Shown here in pieces: positions 8,301-15,455 of a stretch of 28,704 bases of DNA. The DNA comes from Borrelia puertoricensis (GTDB lineage Bacteria > Spirochaetota > Spirochaetia > Borreliales > Borreliaceae): positions 1 to 28,704 of the forward strand of contig NZ_CP075394.1 in NCBI RefSeq assembly GCF_023035875.1, given 5' to 3'. Position 1 is the first letter of the stretch; every line of letters starts with the position of its first letter. Position numbers and translations under genes: made by a program. The notes under the pieces are model-generated. The model did not search any database, was not told the origin of the DNA, and saw nothing but the letters and a program-made list of their open reading frames with translations.

Positions 8301-8708
8301 TTCAACCGATTTTATAATTAATGTTATTGGTAAAACACTACTTATAAGTCTATCTAGAGCCTCCCCAACCCCTTGAGCCAACCCTTTTACATTAATTAAA
8401 CTTTTACCAAGGCCTTTCAACGTGCTCCTTAAAGTCTTGATGTTTTTAGTTTTATCACCAACACCTTTAATCGAGTCAGCAAGCTTTTTAAAATTTTTAC
8501 CCATTTTATCAGCTTGCGAAATTAAAGCATCATAAACTGTCCCAACATCAGCTCCAGTCTTAGCAGCACTCTCCAATTTTGATTTCAAATCATTTAGGTT
8601 TTTAAATTCTTGTTTTGCTATTCTCTCAAGTGCACTAGATATAGTGTCTAATTTATCATTATTACTAGTAGCAATTGAGAGAGGAATTATAATCTCATCA
8701 AGTGTCAT
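5349..8708 (-). CDS. Phage tail tape measure protein
   Basis: 1119 aa, the longest gene here. The N-terminal coiled region is followed at about 150-345 by a typical tape-measure segment (NEEVGVFSNMLGN...RSFGEETLFTCEAINNAAKTMLSYGATASEV...LEDLESLCNAGVDITGILAEEAGV). Next are repeated hydrophobic helices (about 345-490), three charged repeats of about 77 residues (about 536-770: LQKQIFKMQREL..., LQNEIARLNREI..., LQQKVTLMQFEL...), a Gly/Ala hydrophobic helix (about 823-846), a long coiled coil (about 865-985) and a compact C-terminus. It sets tail length by spanning the tail tube. Its ATG overlaps the stop of the chaperone T ORF by four bases (ATGA). It corresponds in size and place to BBG10 of lp28-2 as I recall it. 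Unusually it is the last gene of the operon. Confidence 0.9.
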   Translation of the reverse strand: MTLDEIIIPLSIATSNNDKLDTISSALERIAKQEFKNLNDLKSKLESAAKTGADVGTVYDALISQADKMGKNFKKLADSIKGVGDKTKNIKTLRSTLKGLGKSLINVKGLAQGVGEALDRLISSVLPITLIIKSVEKIGSAISGIFTGSLDSVASFNEEVGVFSNMLGNAEVGRALAYDMRSFGEETLFTCEAINNAAKTMLSYGATASEVSERMRMFGEAAGGSSEGLEKLVEVYSKVEASNRIALEDLESLCNAGVDITGILAEEAGVAGDSLFKMASEGRLGFEELSGALRKATSEGGKFYKNTAREAKTLADAQLQTSKMSEKLYLDLGQALELLMIGFEKMKQWLIVGFLEPLTKIISSTIFLFNKLGDLVNYFIETWIAGFKLWLNAMMMVFDKIKQIVSYVGNKVVEGFKLWFNILMMGFEKIKQGFLLLVRPLNNISSSVKDLFGKLKEIVFYVGGKFVEGFKVAFDPIIKLFERVSNLASDIWDKMLKILGLSKDDPLRTPFEDKKSGEERLKNQDKIDKDNFNKQMIADYSDLQKQIFKMQRELALKPLEEQEKATRRLESIINAKNKAFIAKYGASFDLLTDENQKTLANVERDVNNFAKANFDFVNEHKDLQNEIARLNREILMLPYEAQEKAMRDLASTINDKQKAFVDKYLKNFKSLSESNKNLLTTLQRGVNEFGKTATDRSFVESHKALQQKVTLMQFELMMRPLAEREKASAEMQTEINKLYHDFAESHKGEFERLNESNRNTLLQIVSQTEAAAESLGSNFSLLFDSVIGVVNKIVTEDLGKGVVAGNGADTLTQSLFDVSKDMLASMGPWGSMASAALSFTVGIFKGLEEQRIKEIEERRDKDLEELAKQSEVGLARIEEGFDREIAMRKDKLGELDDQYSKEIEFLRQAQSKGQISGEEFQKRIAQVESEYQTKRQQESVAVTGAEESKKIEMERHRKLENLEGERIKAQAEIDKINSYNFYWNRDRDLKRAEGLLDEILNRIAKVRSASSVQEIKFARKGAHFMTTKPTYIPGAGLMTSEMGQSELIRVTPAPIDENLRNLEARIIAEEINKIQKSEGNGKGQVIINNYNFNGDVLDADKLVRMLKAREHSMSFRMAE

Positions 8709-8983
8709 TTACCTATGCTCTCACTCTCAAGTTTTTTAATGTAAAGATTAAGTTCATTTAAAACTAGTACAAACCAATAATTTTGATTATAAAGTCCCCC
8801 CTCCTGTGGAAGGCTGCCAATACTTCTTGAAAGCAGTGCTTGATTTATAAGGTACATTAAGGGCTGCTCATTTTGAGTAATCCAATTCATTTCATTTTTC
8901 ATTTCTTGGAAAAATTCATCTTTTATTCGATCTGCAAACTTCAATGCTAAGTTGTAATAGTCTCGTTTGGCAATATAGTACAA
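8705..8983 (-). CDS. Tail assembly chaperone T (frameshift extension of G)
   Basis: A 92-aa reading frame between chaperone G and the tape measure. On its own it would need a TTG start at 8983 without a ribosome site. Instead the frame is open upstream to the slippery heptamer at 8995-9001, where a -1 shift joins it to G: ...EGASKK then VELALYYIAKRDYYNL. The fused product would be 243 aa. This is the layout of lambda G/G-T and of most long-tailed phages, where a small amount of G-T loads tail tube subunits on the tape measure. The sequence is helical with the motif FADRIKDEFFQEMKNEMNWI. No family was recognised by sequence; the call rests on position and the frameshift signal. Confidence 0.75.
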   Translation of the reverse strand: MYYIAKRDYYNLALKFADRIKDEFFQEMKNEMNWITQNEQPLMYLINQALLSRSIGSLPQEGGLYNQNYWFVLVLNELNLYIKKLESESIGK

Positions 8984-9435
8984 GGCAAGCTCGACTTTTT
9001 TGAGGCACCCTCCACTTTTAAGGTATCAGACACATTGTTAATCTCAATTGCTAAATTTGATAACATATCTTGTAAAAGTACAGCATCCCTCTCAACTATT
9101 TCTTTAGTTACAAGATTACCACTCTGATCAAATAGACCTCTAAAGCCCACAACATTCTCTCTCCAAATTTTCTTTACAAATTCCATTTGACGATTTGTCA
9201 CGTCCAAAGCTACTCTAGTATCAACTTCTTTGGTAGAATTTTTAGTTAATTTTTGAAGCAATTCAATTTGAAAACCTTTAATTTTTTCAATAAATCCATA
9301 ATTTACACCCTCAAGTATTACAAATGCTTCCTCACTATCCTTGCAATTAGCATGCTCCACATTTCCTTTTCTTCTAATATAATCTGGAATATAAGGCAAC
9401 TCAATACACCCAGACAAATTAACATTAATTACCAT
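8947..9435 (-). CDS. Tail assembly chaperone G
   Basis: 162 aa, located directly upstream of the tape measure with one small overlapping ORF between, the standard place of gpG-like chaperones. The N-terminal half is mixed (GCIELPYIPDYIRRKGNV); the second half is helical (VTNRQMEFVKKIWRENVVGFRGLFD). The strong AGAGGAGG lies 10 bases before the ATG at 9435. Codons 145-147 are TCA AAA AAG, the -1 slippery site. Ribosomes that do not slip end after a further 15 codons at 8947. It should act in the cytoplasm as a tail-assembly chaperone that is absent from the virion. There is no clear sequence motif of its own, so the call rests on synteny and recoding signal. Confidence 0.7.
   Translation of the reverse strand: MVINVNLSGCIELPYIPDYIRRKGNVEHANCKDSEEAFVILEGVNYGFIEKIKGFQIELLQKLTKNSTKEVDTRVALDVTNRQMEFVKKIWRENVVGFRGLFDQSGNLVTKEIVERDAVLLQDMLSNLAIEINNVSDTLKVEGASKKSSLPCTILPNETITT
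8995..9013 (-). promoter_or_regulatory. Programmed -1 ribosomal frameshift signal
   Basis: On the minus strand the heptamer A-AAA-AAG (8995-9001) is in the right register (TCA AAA AAG in the G frame). A Shine-Dalgarno-like GGAGGG (9008-9013) lies 6 bases upstream, as in E. coli dnaX where an internal SD of this kind stimulates -1 slipping. The downstream -1 frame is open to the tape measure. Confidence 0.75.
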
Positions 9436-9455
9436 AAAACTATAACCTCCTCTAA

Positions 9456-10280
9456 TTAAATTTCAAAAAATTTAGCGTCTTTAATATAATCATAAGACAT
9501 TGAAACTAACGGTTTTGAAAGTGTTACTTGATATTTTTGGTCAATTTTTTGATTTGATAAATCCTGTCCTGGTGTGAATGTTGCTATTTGTCCTTGCCCA
9601 ATCATAAATTTGGTCCTCTGGTCTTCACTTTGACCTTGATTTACAAAAACTACAAAAAACTCATAATTACGAGGAACTATCCGTCTTCCAATCTCATACT
9701 TATTACCATTATCATTCTTTTTAACAATATTCCGATTTACAAAATGTGAATGCTCTATATAAGTCTCAAGCAATTCTTCTCTATTCTCAGAAGTCTCCTT
9801 AATAGAGTACCCTGAAAACTCAACTGTTTGTTCTGGTATCTTACCAATAGCTGATATTGAACCACATACTGTCTTTAATGTCTCAGTAGCTTTAGTTGAA
9901 CTTATTGAATATGCATTACCAATGCAATACGTTCTAAAAAGTAATACTTCAATCTCATCATTATTATCTAAACATTTTTTCAAATCTTCACACATCGAGT
10001 CGTGATAGTATAAAAAATTACCTTCCCTTAAATCCAAAGTACCAAGCTTAGAATTTGCACTTACAGTTTTAACTCTAAAAATACATTCTTTGATTGATTT
10101 CCACTTACTAGGTTTGGTAGTTGACAAGGAGACGTCTTTTACAATTAAATCTTTTGGTGAGAGTCCATCAACAGAAGCGCTATCTTTGATATCTGACCCA
10201 CTGAAACACCACTTAAATTTAGGAATATTAACTGATACTAAAACAACACCACAAGGCATTTTTAATTTTTGTTCGGCCAT
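9456..10280 (-). CDS. Major tail tube protein, copy 2
   Basis: 274 aa. It is a tandem near-duplicate of the gene at 10292-11110. Both begin MAEQKLKMPCGVVLVSVN and end AKFFEI, and most of residues 60-270 are identical. Size, beta-rich composition and place between head-tail connectors and tail chaperones fit a siphophage/myophage tail tube subunit; no motif proves it. Differences from its neighbour are confined to residues about 19-56, the segment around 95-100 (DLKKCLDNND) and a two-residue insertion (NDNGNKYE). GGAGAG precedes the ATG at good spacing and only 11 bp separate it from the upstream copy. Both copies appear intact. Confidence 0.65.
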   Translation of the reverse strand: MAEQKLKMPCGVVLVSVNIPKFKWCFSGSDIKDSASVDGLSPKDLIVKDVSLSTTKPSKWKSIKECIFRVKTVSANSKLGTLDLREGNFLYYHDSMCEDLKKCLDNNDEIEVLLFRTYCIGNAYSISSTKATETLKTVCGSISAIGKIPEQTVEFSGYSIKETSENREELLETYIEHSHFVNRNIVKKNDNGNKYEIGRRIVPRNYEFFVVFVNQGQSEDQRTKFMIGQGQIATFTPGQDLSNQKIDQKYQVTLSKPLVSMSYDYIKDAKFFEI

Positions 10281-10291
10281 TTATCTCTCCT

Positions 10292-11110
10292 CTAGATTTC
10301 AAAAAATTTAGCGTCTGCAATATAATCATAAGACATTGAAACTAACGGTTTTGAAAGTGTTACTTGATATTTTTGGTCAATTTTTTGATTTGATAAATCC
10401 TGCCCTGGTGTGAATGTTGCTATTTGCCCTTGTCCAATCATAAATTTGGTCCTCTGGTCTTCACTTTGACCTTGATTTACAAAAACTACAAAAAACTCAT
10501 AATTACGAGGAACTATCCGTCTTCCAATCTCATATCCATTGCCATTCTTTTTGACAACATTCCGATTTACAAAATGTGAATGCTCTATATAAGTCTCAAG
10601 CAATTCTTCTCTATTCTCAGAAGTCTCCTTAATAGAGTACCCTGAAAACTCAACTGTTTGTTCTGGTATCTTACCAATAGCTGATATTGAACCACATACT
10701 GTCTTTAATGTTTCAGTAGCTTTAGTTGAACTTATTGAATATGCATTACCAATACAATACGTTCTAAAAAGTAATACTTCAATCTCATCATTATCATCAA
10801 ATAAATCCTTTAAATTATCGTACATTGAGTCGTGATAGTATAAAAAATTGCCTTCCCTTAAATCCAAAGTACCAAGCTTAGAATTTGCACTTACAGTTTT
10901 AACTCTAAAAATACATTCTTTGATTGATTTCCACTTATTAGGTTTGGTAGTTGACAAGGGAACATCTTTTACAACCAGACCCTTAGGCTCCCCATCACTA
11001 GGAGCAGTATTATTCTTAATTACATTACCTTTAAAGCACCATTTGAACTTAAGGGTGTTGACTGACACTAAAACAACACCACAAGGCATTTTTAATTTTT
11101 GTTCGGCCAT
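10292..11110 (-). CDS. Major tail tube protein, copy 1
   Basis: 272 aa and the first of two tandem paralogues. Its ATG follows directly on the TAA of the tail-completion-like gene, with GGGGAGAG as ribosome site. Compared with copy 2 the variable stretch reads FKGNVIKNNTAPSDGEPKG and the loop near residue 95 reads NLKDLFDDND; the remainder is nearly the same at DNA level, including silent sites, which indicates recent duplication or gene conversion. Probable role: polymerises to form the tail tube. An alternative is one tube protein plus one outer tail or sheath-like protein, but the length (about 270 aa) is short for a contractile sheath. Confidence 0.65.
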   Translation of the reverse strand: MAEQKLKMPCGVVLVSVNTLKFKWCFKGNVIKNNTAPSDGEPKGLVVKDVPLSTTKPNKWKSIKECIFRVKTVSANSKLGTLDLREGNFLYYHDSMYDNLKDLFDDNDEIEVLLFRTYCIGNAYSISSTKATETLKTVCGSISAIGKIPEQTVEFSGYSIKETSENREELLETYIEHSHFVNRNVVKKNGNGYEIGRRIVPRNYEFFVVFVNQGQSEDQRTKFMIGQGQIATFTPGQDLSNQKIDQKYQVTLSKPLVSMSYDYIADAKFFEI

Positions 11111-11554
11111 TTATCTCTCCCCTCCTACACACAATAAACCTAAATCACTCCCATTAATCCTGATACCAAGATTGACTTTTACTACAGTTACCATATCACT
11201 ATCTTGCAAGTCATCATCTATAACTTGCGAATCATCAATAGTAAATGACTTAAGATAATATTTAGACACTAAAAAATTAACTATCAAAGTCGCAATCTCA
11301 AGACCAAGGGTTGGATGGTCTCTATTTTGTGTATAAACTAAAAAATCAAGACCTATCCCAAAAGAATAATCTTTACAACTAAGCACAACTTCTCCTATAC
11401 TTTTTAATGCAAAAACTATTGCTGGAAGCTTAAGCGTTGTACAAGTGTAAATTTCAGATTTGTAGTAAATTTGTGTTGTTGCAAACTTATTGTAAAATAG
11501 ATAATTCTTCAAATCCTTCTTAAATGAGCTTAAAAATTGCTTCAAAAACTTCAT
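11111..11554 (-). CDS. Probable tail terminator / tail completion protein
   Basis: 147 aa, directly upstream of the tail tube genes, where tail-terminator (gpU-like) proteins usually lie. The sequence has an N-terminal helix (MKFLKQFLSSFKKDLKNYLF) followed by alternating hydrophobic strands (LKLPAIVFALKSIGEVVLS..., SDMVTVVKVNLGIRI), compatible with the alpha/beta fold of that family. The start ATG overlaps the previous stop (ATGA), with AAGGAG upstream. The family call is by position; there is no diagnostic motif. Confidence 0.5.
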   Translation of the reverse strand: MKFLKQFLSSFKKDLKNYLFYNKFATTQIYYKSEIYTCTTLKLPAIVFALKSIGEVVLSCKDYSFGIGLDFLVYTQNRDHPTLGLEIATLIVNFLVSKYYLKSFTIDDSQVIDDDLQDSDMVTVVKVNLGIRINGSDLGLLCVGGER

Positions 11555-11934
11555 TTAAGCAACTCCTTTGCCTTACCCTGAAGGTCTTTAGTCCAGTTTG
11601 TATACTGCTTGCTAACACCCTTACTTTTTATCTTAAGCCATATAGGAACTGCAACATCACAGAGTCCTTTATAAGAAGCCCATACTCTAATTCTTGACAA
11701 ACTAGGTTTTGGAAAATTTGTAGTGTACACTTCTCCTAAGTCTAACTTCCCTGATAGAGAAGAGTTTACTTTAATACCAATATCAAAACCTTTATTTGAC
11801 TCTACAGATTCAATACTAGCTATATCACCAAGACGACCTGGAATTTGAGATTTTAGAACATTTAAATTTTTTAAAATCTTAAGCCCAATTAAGCTTTTAA
11901 CTCTTTTAAAAATCGATTTTCTTATATTAATCAA
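11551..11934 (-). CDS. Probable head-tail joining / minor tail protein (HK97 gp10-like position)
   Basis: About 127 aa, basic. Features include an N-terminal helix (NIRKSIFKRVKSLIGLKIL) and a later WASYKGLCDVAVPIWLKIKSKG segment followed by a helical tail (YTNWTKDLQGKAKELLK); such late helices occur in HK97 gp10-type proteins, which sit here in many phages. I start at the TTG at 11934 because GGAGG lies five bases before it; the ATG at 11946 has no ribosome site and itself contributes to that SD. The 3' end overlaps the next gene by four bases. The functional call is by synteny only. Confidence 0.5.
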   Translation of the reverse strand: MINIRKSIFKRVKSLIGLKILKNLNVLKSQIPGRLGDIASIESVESNKGFDIGIKVNSSLSGKLDLGEVYTTNFPKPSLSRIRVWASYKGLCDVAVPIWLKIKSKGVSKQYTNWTKDLQGKAKELLK

Positions 11935-11955
11935 ATTAACCTCCATTGCAAGATA

Positions 11956-12318
11956 CTAGCCAATACTTAAAAAAGTCTGATGGTCAACTCTAGGAAAAAG
12001 AGAATCAAGCTGATCAAGCAAGTGTCTAAACTTGCAATCTTTTTGTTGCAAAGTCTTAAAACACCTAGAATGAAATACTTCCAAATACACAACATCAAGC
12101 GATATAAGTAACCAATTCCTGTAAGCGTCTCTCTCTATATGATAGAGATCCAAAATTGATTTTGAATACCTTAAACACTCCAAAAGCTGTGGTTTTAGAG
12201 AAGGTGGTATATCTACACTACCATCCTCTCTAATACACATACTCAAAGACTCTATTGAAGTTGTACTTATCCACATAACCAGAATATCTTTATAATTAAC
12301 ATCACTACTCTCACTCAT
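11956..12318 (-). CDS. Probable head-tail connector / adaptor
   Basis: 120 aa, largely alpha-helical (LKPQLLECLRYSKSILDLYHIERDAY, LISLDVVYLEVFHSRCFKTL). A small helical protein just downstream of the capsid gene and upstream of the tail-completion genes is typically the adaptor that docks on the portal (gp6/gp15 type). The ATG has only a weak AAGAGA site. There are 45 bp without a gene between it and the capsid gene. No motif beyond position and helicity. Confidence 0.45.
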   Translation of the reverse strand: MSESSDVNYKDILVMWISTTSIESLSMCIREDGSVDIPPSLKPQLLECLRYSKSILDLYHIERDAYRNWLLISLDVVYLEVFHSRCFKTLQQKDCKFRHLLDQLDSLFPRVDHQTFLSIG

Positions 12319-12363
12319 ATTAGTAAATCTCTTGCAAAATACTAGCTCTAGCCTAAATTACTC

Positions 12364-13197
12364 TCAACTTGAAATAGTAATCTCAACAACTTCTTGTGGA
12401 TGAAAATGAATAACACCTGCTGACTCCATTGACGCATGAATATAATCACCATCAGCACCTGCAAATCTTCTAAAGAATATTTCCGGAATCATTGGCACAA
12501 ACATCACTTCTGGATTTGGCTCATAAAGAATTGGATGAGTAAGTCCTTTAAAGACTGAAGTTATTATATTATGATCTTTTAAAAGCGCATCCTTTACTGT
12601 TATGTATTGCGGTTCACTGTAGAGATCTAACAACAGGTGTGAAAATTTATGTGGTAAGAGTAGATGATAAAACCCATCAAGTTTCTCCTTATACTCCTCA
12701 GATTTACGTTTAGCCTCCACAACCTTTTTATGCAGCGCACTTCCAGAATTTAATGATGAAGAAGATGTACCCGATATTTTACTTCTCCCATCAAGGGTTG
12801 CAATACCTTCCATCTTAATATCAGGTTTTCCAAAAATAATTGAGTGATAAGCATCTTTCATAAGACCAAGTTCCAAATTAGCCTTAACTTCCTCTTCACT
12901 TACAGAACCATACATCAAATCCTTAAGCGAAATTCTCTGCACCGTATCAAATACATGCATTTTGTATGCCATCTCTTGAAAGAAAATACCACTCCTTCCA
13001 ATCTCATTACTATAATCTCCAAAACTTGCAGTAACATTATGCTCTAATACTGCCTTACGAGCTACATAATATCCTTGTCTAAGCTCACTCCTGCTTATAA
13101 TCTTATAAGGCATTAGCTCTTCAAGGCCCTCTTTAGCAAGTTGAATAACATCTCCACGATACGTACCACTTGACTCTATAAAAATACTTCTACTCAT
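12364..13197 (-). CDS. Major capsid protein
   Basis: 277 aa, placed after scaffold and cement genes as in HK97-fold phages. The N-terminus (LEELMPYKIISRSELRQGYYVARKAVLEHN) and C-terminus (MFVPMIPEIFFRRFAGADGDYIHAS...GVIHFHPQEVVEI) have the pattern of the DUF2184-like/encapsulin type of HK97-fold coat proteins, in which the last strand carries a conserved surface for subunit contacts. An Ser/Gly/Lys-rich insertion (about 140-165) may be the extended loop. AGGAGG lies 10 bases before the ATG. It forms the icosahedral shell. Confidence rests on position plus overall pattern; I did not see an unequivocal motif. Confidence 0.65.
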   Translation of the reverse strand: MSRSIFIESSGTYRGDVIQLAKEGLEELMPYKIISRSELRQGYYVARKAVLEHNVTASFGDYSNEIGRSGIFFQEMAYKMHVFDTVQRISLKDLMYGSVSEEEVKANLELGLMKDAYHSIIFGKPDIKMEGIATLDGRSKISGTSSSSLNSGSALHKKVVEAKRKSEEYKEKLDGFYHLLLPHKFSHLLLDLYSEPQYITVKDALLKDHNIITSVFKGLTHPILYEPNPEVMFVPMIPEIFFRRFAGADGDYIHASMESAGVIHFHPQEVVEITISS

Positions 13198-13217
13198 ACT
13201 CTAAAATCCTCCTAAAC

Positions 13218-13760
13218 TTATGAAGAAAATTTCCTATTACCACTAGAATCATATTCATGACCAATCTGAATATCTAATAGCACTACCTTCCCTGTACCAC
13301 TAACACTAGAACCGGTACTTACATCCTTAATTCTCCCAACCTGAATTCCTCCCTTTCCGTCTTTAGAGAGTTTTCCTGATTTAAAGAATACGTACTGACC
13401 AATTTTAGGATCTGAGAAAGATGTATCAAGGGTTACGGCCACTTCACCACTTCGTCTAATTGGAATTAATTCACCTGGTAAATAATTCTCCACCTCATGA
13501 GATGCTATATTTGTCTTTCTCATAGCAAATCCACGAATAACATGAATGTTGTTTGAAGAAGTGCTAACTGTACTAGTTGTTGCTTTTTTTACTAAAATAT
13601 CTCCCATAGAAGATGATTTACTCGATACTACTAAATCTCCAGGACATACAGGATCTGAGCCAACATCAACTATCCCAGTCTCAGTTTGATGCAGTCCAGA
13701 TTTATGCTCAAGTCCTGGAGTAAAATTTTTCTCTACTTTAGTAAAATCAAAATCAGACAT
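13218..13760 (-). CDS. Capsid cement/decoration-type protein
   Basis: 180 aa. It is beta-rich with many Gly/Ser turns: PVCPGDLVVSSKSSSMGDILVKKA, then ENYLPGELIPIRRSGEVAVTL, then DPKIGQYVFFKSGKLSKDG and GKVVLLDIQIGHEY. The order 'GE-pI--GEV-V----...G-yV' is the pattern seen in DUF2190-like capsid cement proteins, which trimerise on the outside of HK97-type shells. The start ATG overlaps the end of the scaffold gene by 8 bases and has GGGAGG before it. Position between scaffold and coat agrees. Confidence 0.6.
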   Translation of the reverse strand: MSDFDFTKVEKNFTPGLEHKSGLHQTETGIVDVGSDPVCPGDLVVSSKSSSMGDILVKKATTSTVSTSSNNIHVIRGFAMRKTNIASHEVENYLPGELIPIRRSGEVAVTLDTSFSDPKIGQYVFFKSGKLSKDGKGGIQVGRIKDVSTGSSVSGTGKVVLLDIQIGHEYDSSGNRKFSS

Positions 13761-14316
13761 TTAAAACCTCCCTAGGAATAAGTCTCTCCTTATGTCTTTG
13801 TGCTTTAGTATTATTTATGATCTTTCCAACATATCTATTGCGAGAATTTACCATTTGTTTGTAAGCTGTAAGTTCTTGTACAAGTAAACTTATATTCTCA
13901 ATCTGTGAATCAAGATCACCAGATTCATCTACCCTAAATTTGATGCTATATTTCTTCTTCATAGCATCTAAGAATGCCAATTTCGCATCCTTAATACTAC
14001 TTGCACTAGCAAATGGAGGAGTAATTTCATACTGCTCGCAAGCTTTCTCTAAGTGTGCTAAAAGTTTAGAATCTTTAAATGCATCAACTTCAGCCTGCTT
14101 TTCAGCTTGTTTGCGAGCTTTAGTAAAATTACTCTCAGCTTCAGCTAATCTTCTCTCAAAATCCTCCCTTGAGATCATATCTGGTAATCTTTTAGAATCT
14201 GATATTAATTTCTCATATTCTTCAACAGAAATTGTCACCAAATCTTTATTATTGTTAACATCAGAAGACGTGCCATTTGACGAGGATACTTCATCAACTA
14301 ATTGTTCACCCTTCAT
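13753..14316 (-). CDS. Capsid scaffold protein
   Basis: 187 aa, acidic then basic and highly helical. After a disordered N-terminus (SSNGTSSDVNNNKD) comes EEYEKLISDSKRLPDMISREDFERRLAEAESNFTKARKQAEKQAEVDAF, a coiled coil, then a C-terminal basic segment (NNTKAQRHKERLIP). This is the composition of DUF4355-like phage scaffolds that shape the procapsid and leave before maturation. AAAGGAGG precedes the ATG. It lies between portal and cement genes, the usual place. No separate head protease is visible on the plasmid. Confidence 0.65.
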   Translation of the reverse strand: MKGEQLVDEVSSSNGTSSDVNNNKDLVTISVEEYEKLISDSKRLPDMISREDFERRLAEAESNFTKARKQAEKQAEVDAFKDSKLLAHLEKACEQYEITPPFASASSIKDAKLAFLDAMKKKYSIKFRVDESGDLDSQIENISLLVQELTAYKQMVNSRNRYVGKIINNTKAQRHKERLIPREVLNV

Positions 14317-14384
14317 ATAAACCTCCTTTAAAATTAAAAAAATTCACACATCTATATGTAGATATAGCCATTCAATTATCCTTC

Positions 14385-15425
14385 CTAAACTTTAAGGAAC
14401 TCCTCAAGTTCAGATTGAATTTTTAACCTCAGATCCAAATCACCCATTTCGCTAGCTTTCCCTAAAAGCTCTGTATATAAGGCAAGAGTACGTGCATGCT
14501 TCTCATCAACTTCTGCTTGCTCCTTTTGACTTATAGGTTTAACCGCCTTAAATTGCCAATTGGACTTAAGTCCAAATTTTTCAAGCACAGTGTTTATAAA
14601 CGGTGCTACCATAAGCCTACATATTTGCTCAATATTAAGGTAAAATATGTCATAATTCCCAACACTACCCTCACCAGATGGCGAGATGGGATAGAGGACC
14701 TCTCTTGGAATCCCTGAATGCAGGGTTATATCAGACACAATAATATCAAAAGCATCCCTTATAGGACTTACAGAACGCGTAATATTTGCAATATCATCTT
14801 CCCTACCAAGTATCATCATCTTATGATTACTATCTAGCACCCCTTCTATATTTTTCTTAAGTTCTGCAAGGTCATAAGCGGTCATATCTTTTACTGATGG
14901 GAGAGTTGCTGATTTTAAAAAAGTGAAATTATTAACTTTCAAAAAACCTACAGTTTCATGAAGTAAAGTGTCCATAATCCTACTGCTCTTCTCTAAAGCT
15001 TGAAAATTTAAGAACGACGACTTCATTTTAACAACACGGGTTGGATGAATATTTTCAAAAGAAGAATCATCTCTAGAGCACACTTCTCCAAAATTAAAAC
15101 AAAGACAAGGAAATCCTTGACGCAGTGGCACACTCGGATCTTCTGAATCTGGAACTACTATATAAAAAGCACTCTCTCCAGAGAGAATTGCTGTGTAAAC
15201 CATCTTCTTGATAACACCCCTAAAATTATTATCAAAAAGCTTGGAAAGACCATCTCCTCTCTTATGCTCAATGTCCCTAGATGCTGCAAATCCTGCATAT
15301 ATCTCGGCTACTTGATGTGCAAGCCTTAAGGGGTCACCTGTTGACGTATCGCTTGCTGGCATTAAAGGTCCTCTTGAACTGAGATTATTTCTTCTTCTAA
15401 AAAATTTAAATTTAAACAAATTCAC
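14385..15425 (-). CDS. Portal protein
   Basis: 346 aa. It follows the terminase large subunit and has DUF1073-like portal features: an early helical region (RGVIKKMVYTAILSGESAFYIVV), a central domain, and the segment DIIVSDITLHSGIPREVLY...GSVGNYDIFYLNIEQICRLMVAPFINTVLEKF, matching the 'SGIP-xxL-G-SP-G-nat-e-d-nYyd-I---Q' motif of phage portals, and a charged C-terminal helix. It forms the dodecameric ring through which DNA enters and leaves the head. Somewhat short for the family (often 400-500 aa). The start is ambiguous: GTG at 15425 or TTG at 15419, the latter with GAGG five bases upstream. Confidence 0.8.
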   Translation of the reverse strand: MNLFKFKFFRRRNNLSSRGPLMPASDTSTGDPLRLAHQVAEIYAGFAASRDIEHKRGDGLSKLFDNNFRGVIKKMVYTAILSGESAFYIVVPDSEDPSVPLRQGFPCLCFNFGEVCSRDDSSFENIHPTRVVKMKSSFLNFQALEKSSRIMDTLLHETVGFLKVNNFTFLKSATLPSVKDMTAYDLAELKKNIEGVLDSNHKMMILGREDDIANITRSVSPIRDAFDIIVSDITLHSGIPREVLYPISPSGEGSVGNYDIFYLNIEQICRLMVAPFINTVLEKFGLKSNWQFKAVKPISQKEQAEVDEKHARTLALYTELLGKASEMGDLDLRLKIQSELEEFLKV

Positions 15426-15455
15426 CTCACCTAAAACACAACACCCATGCTAAAG

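Noticed and set aside
13940..14320. Plus-strand 126-aa ORF
   Set aside because: Antisense to the scaffold gene, which has a strong ribosome site and fits the operon.
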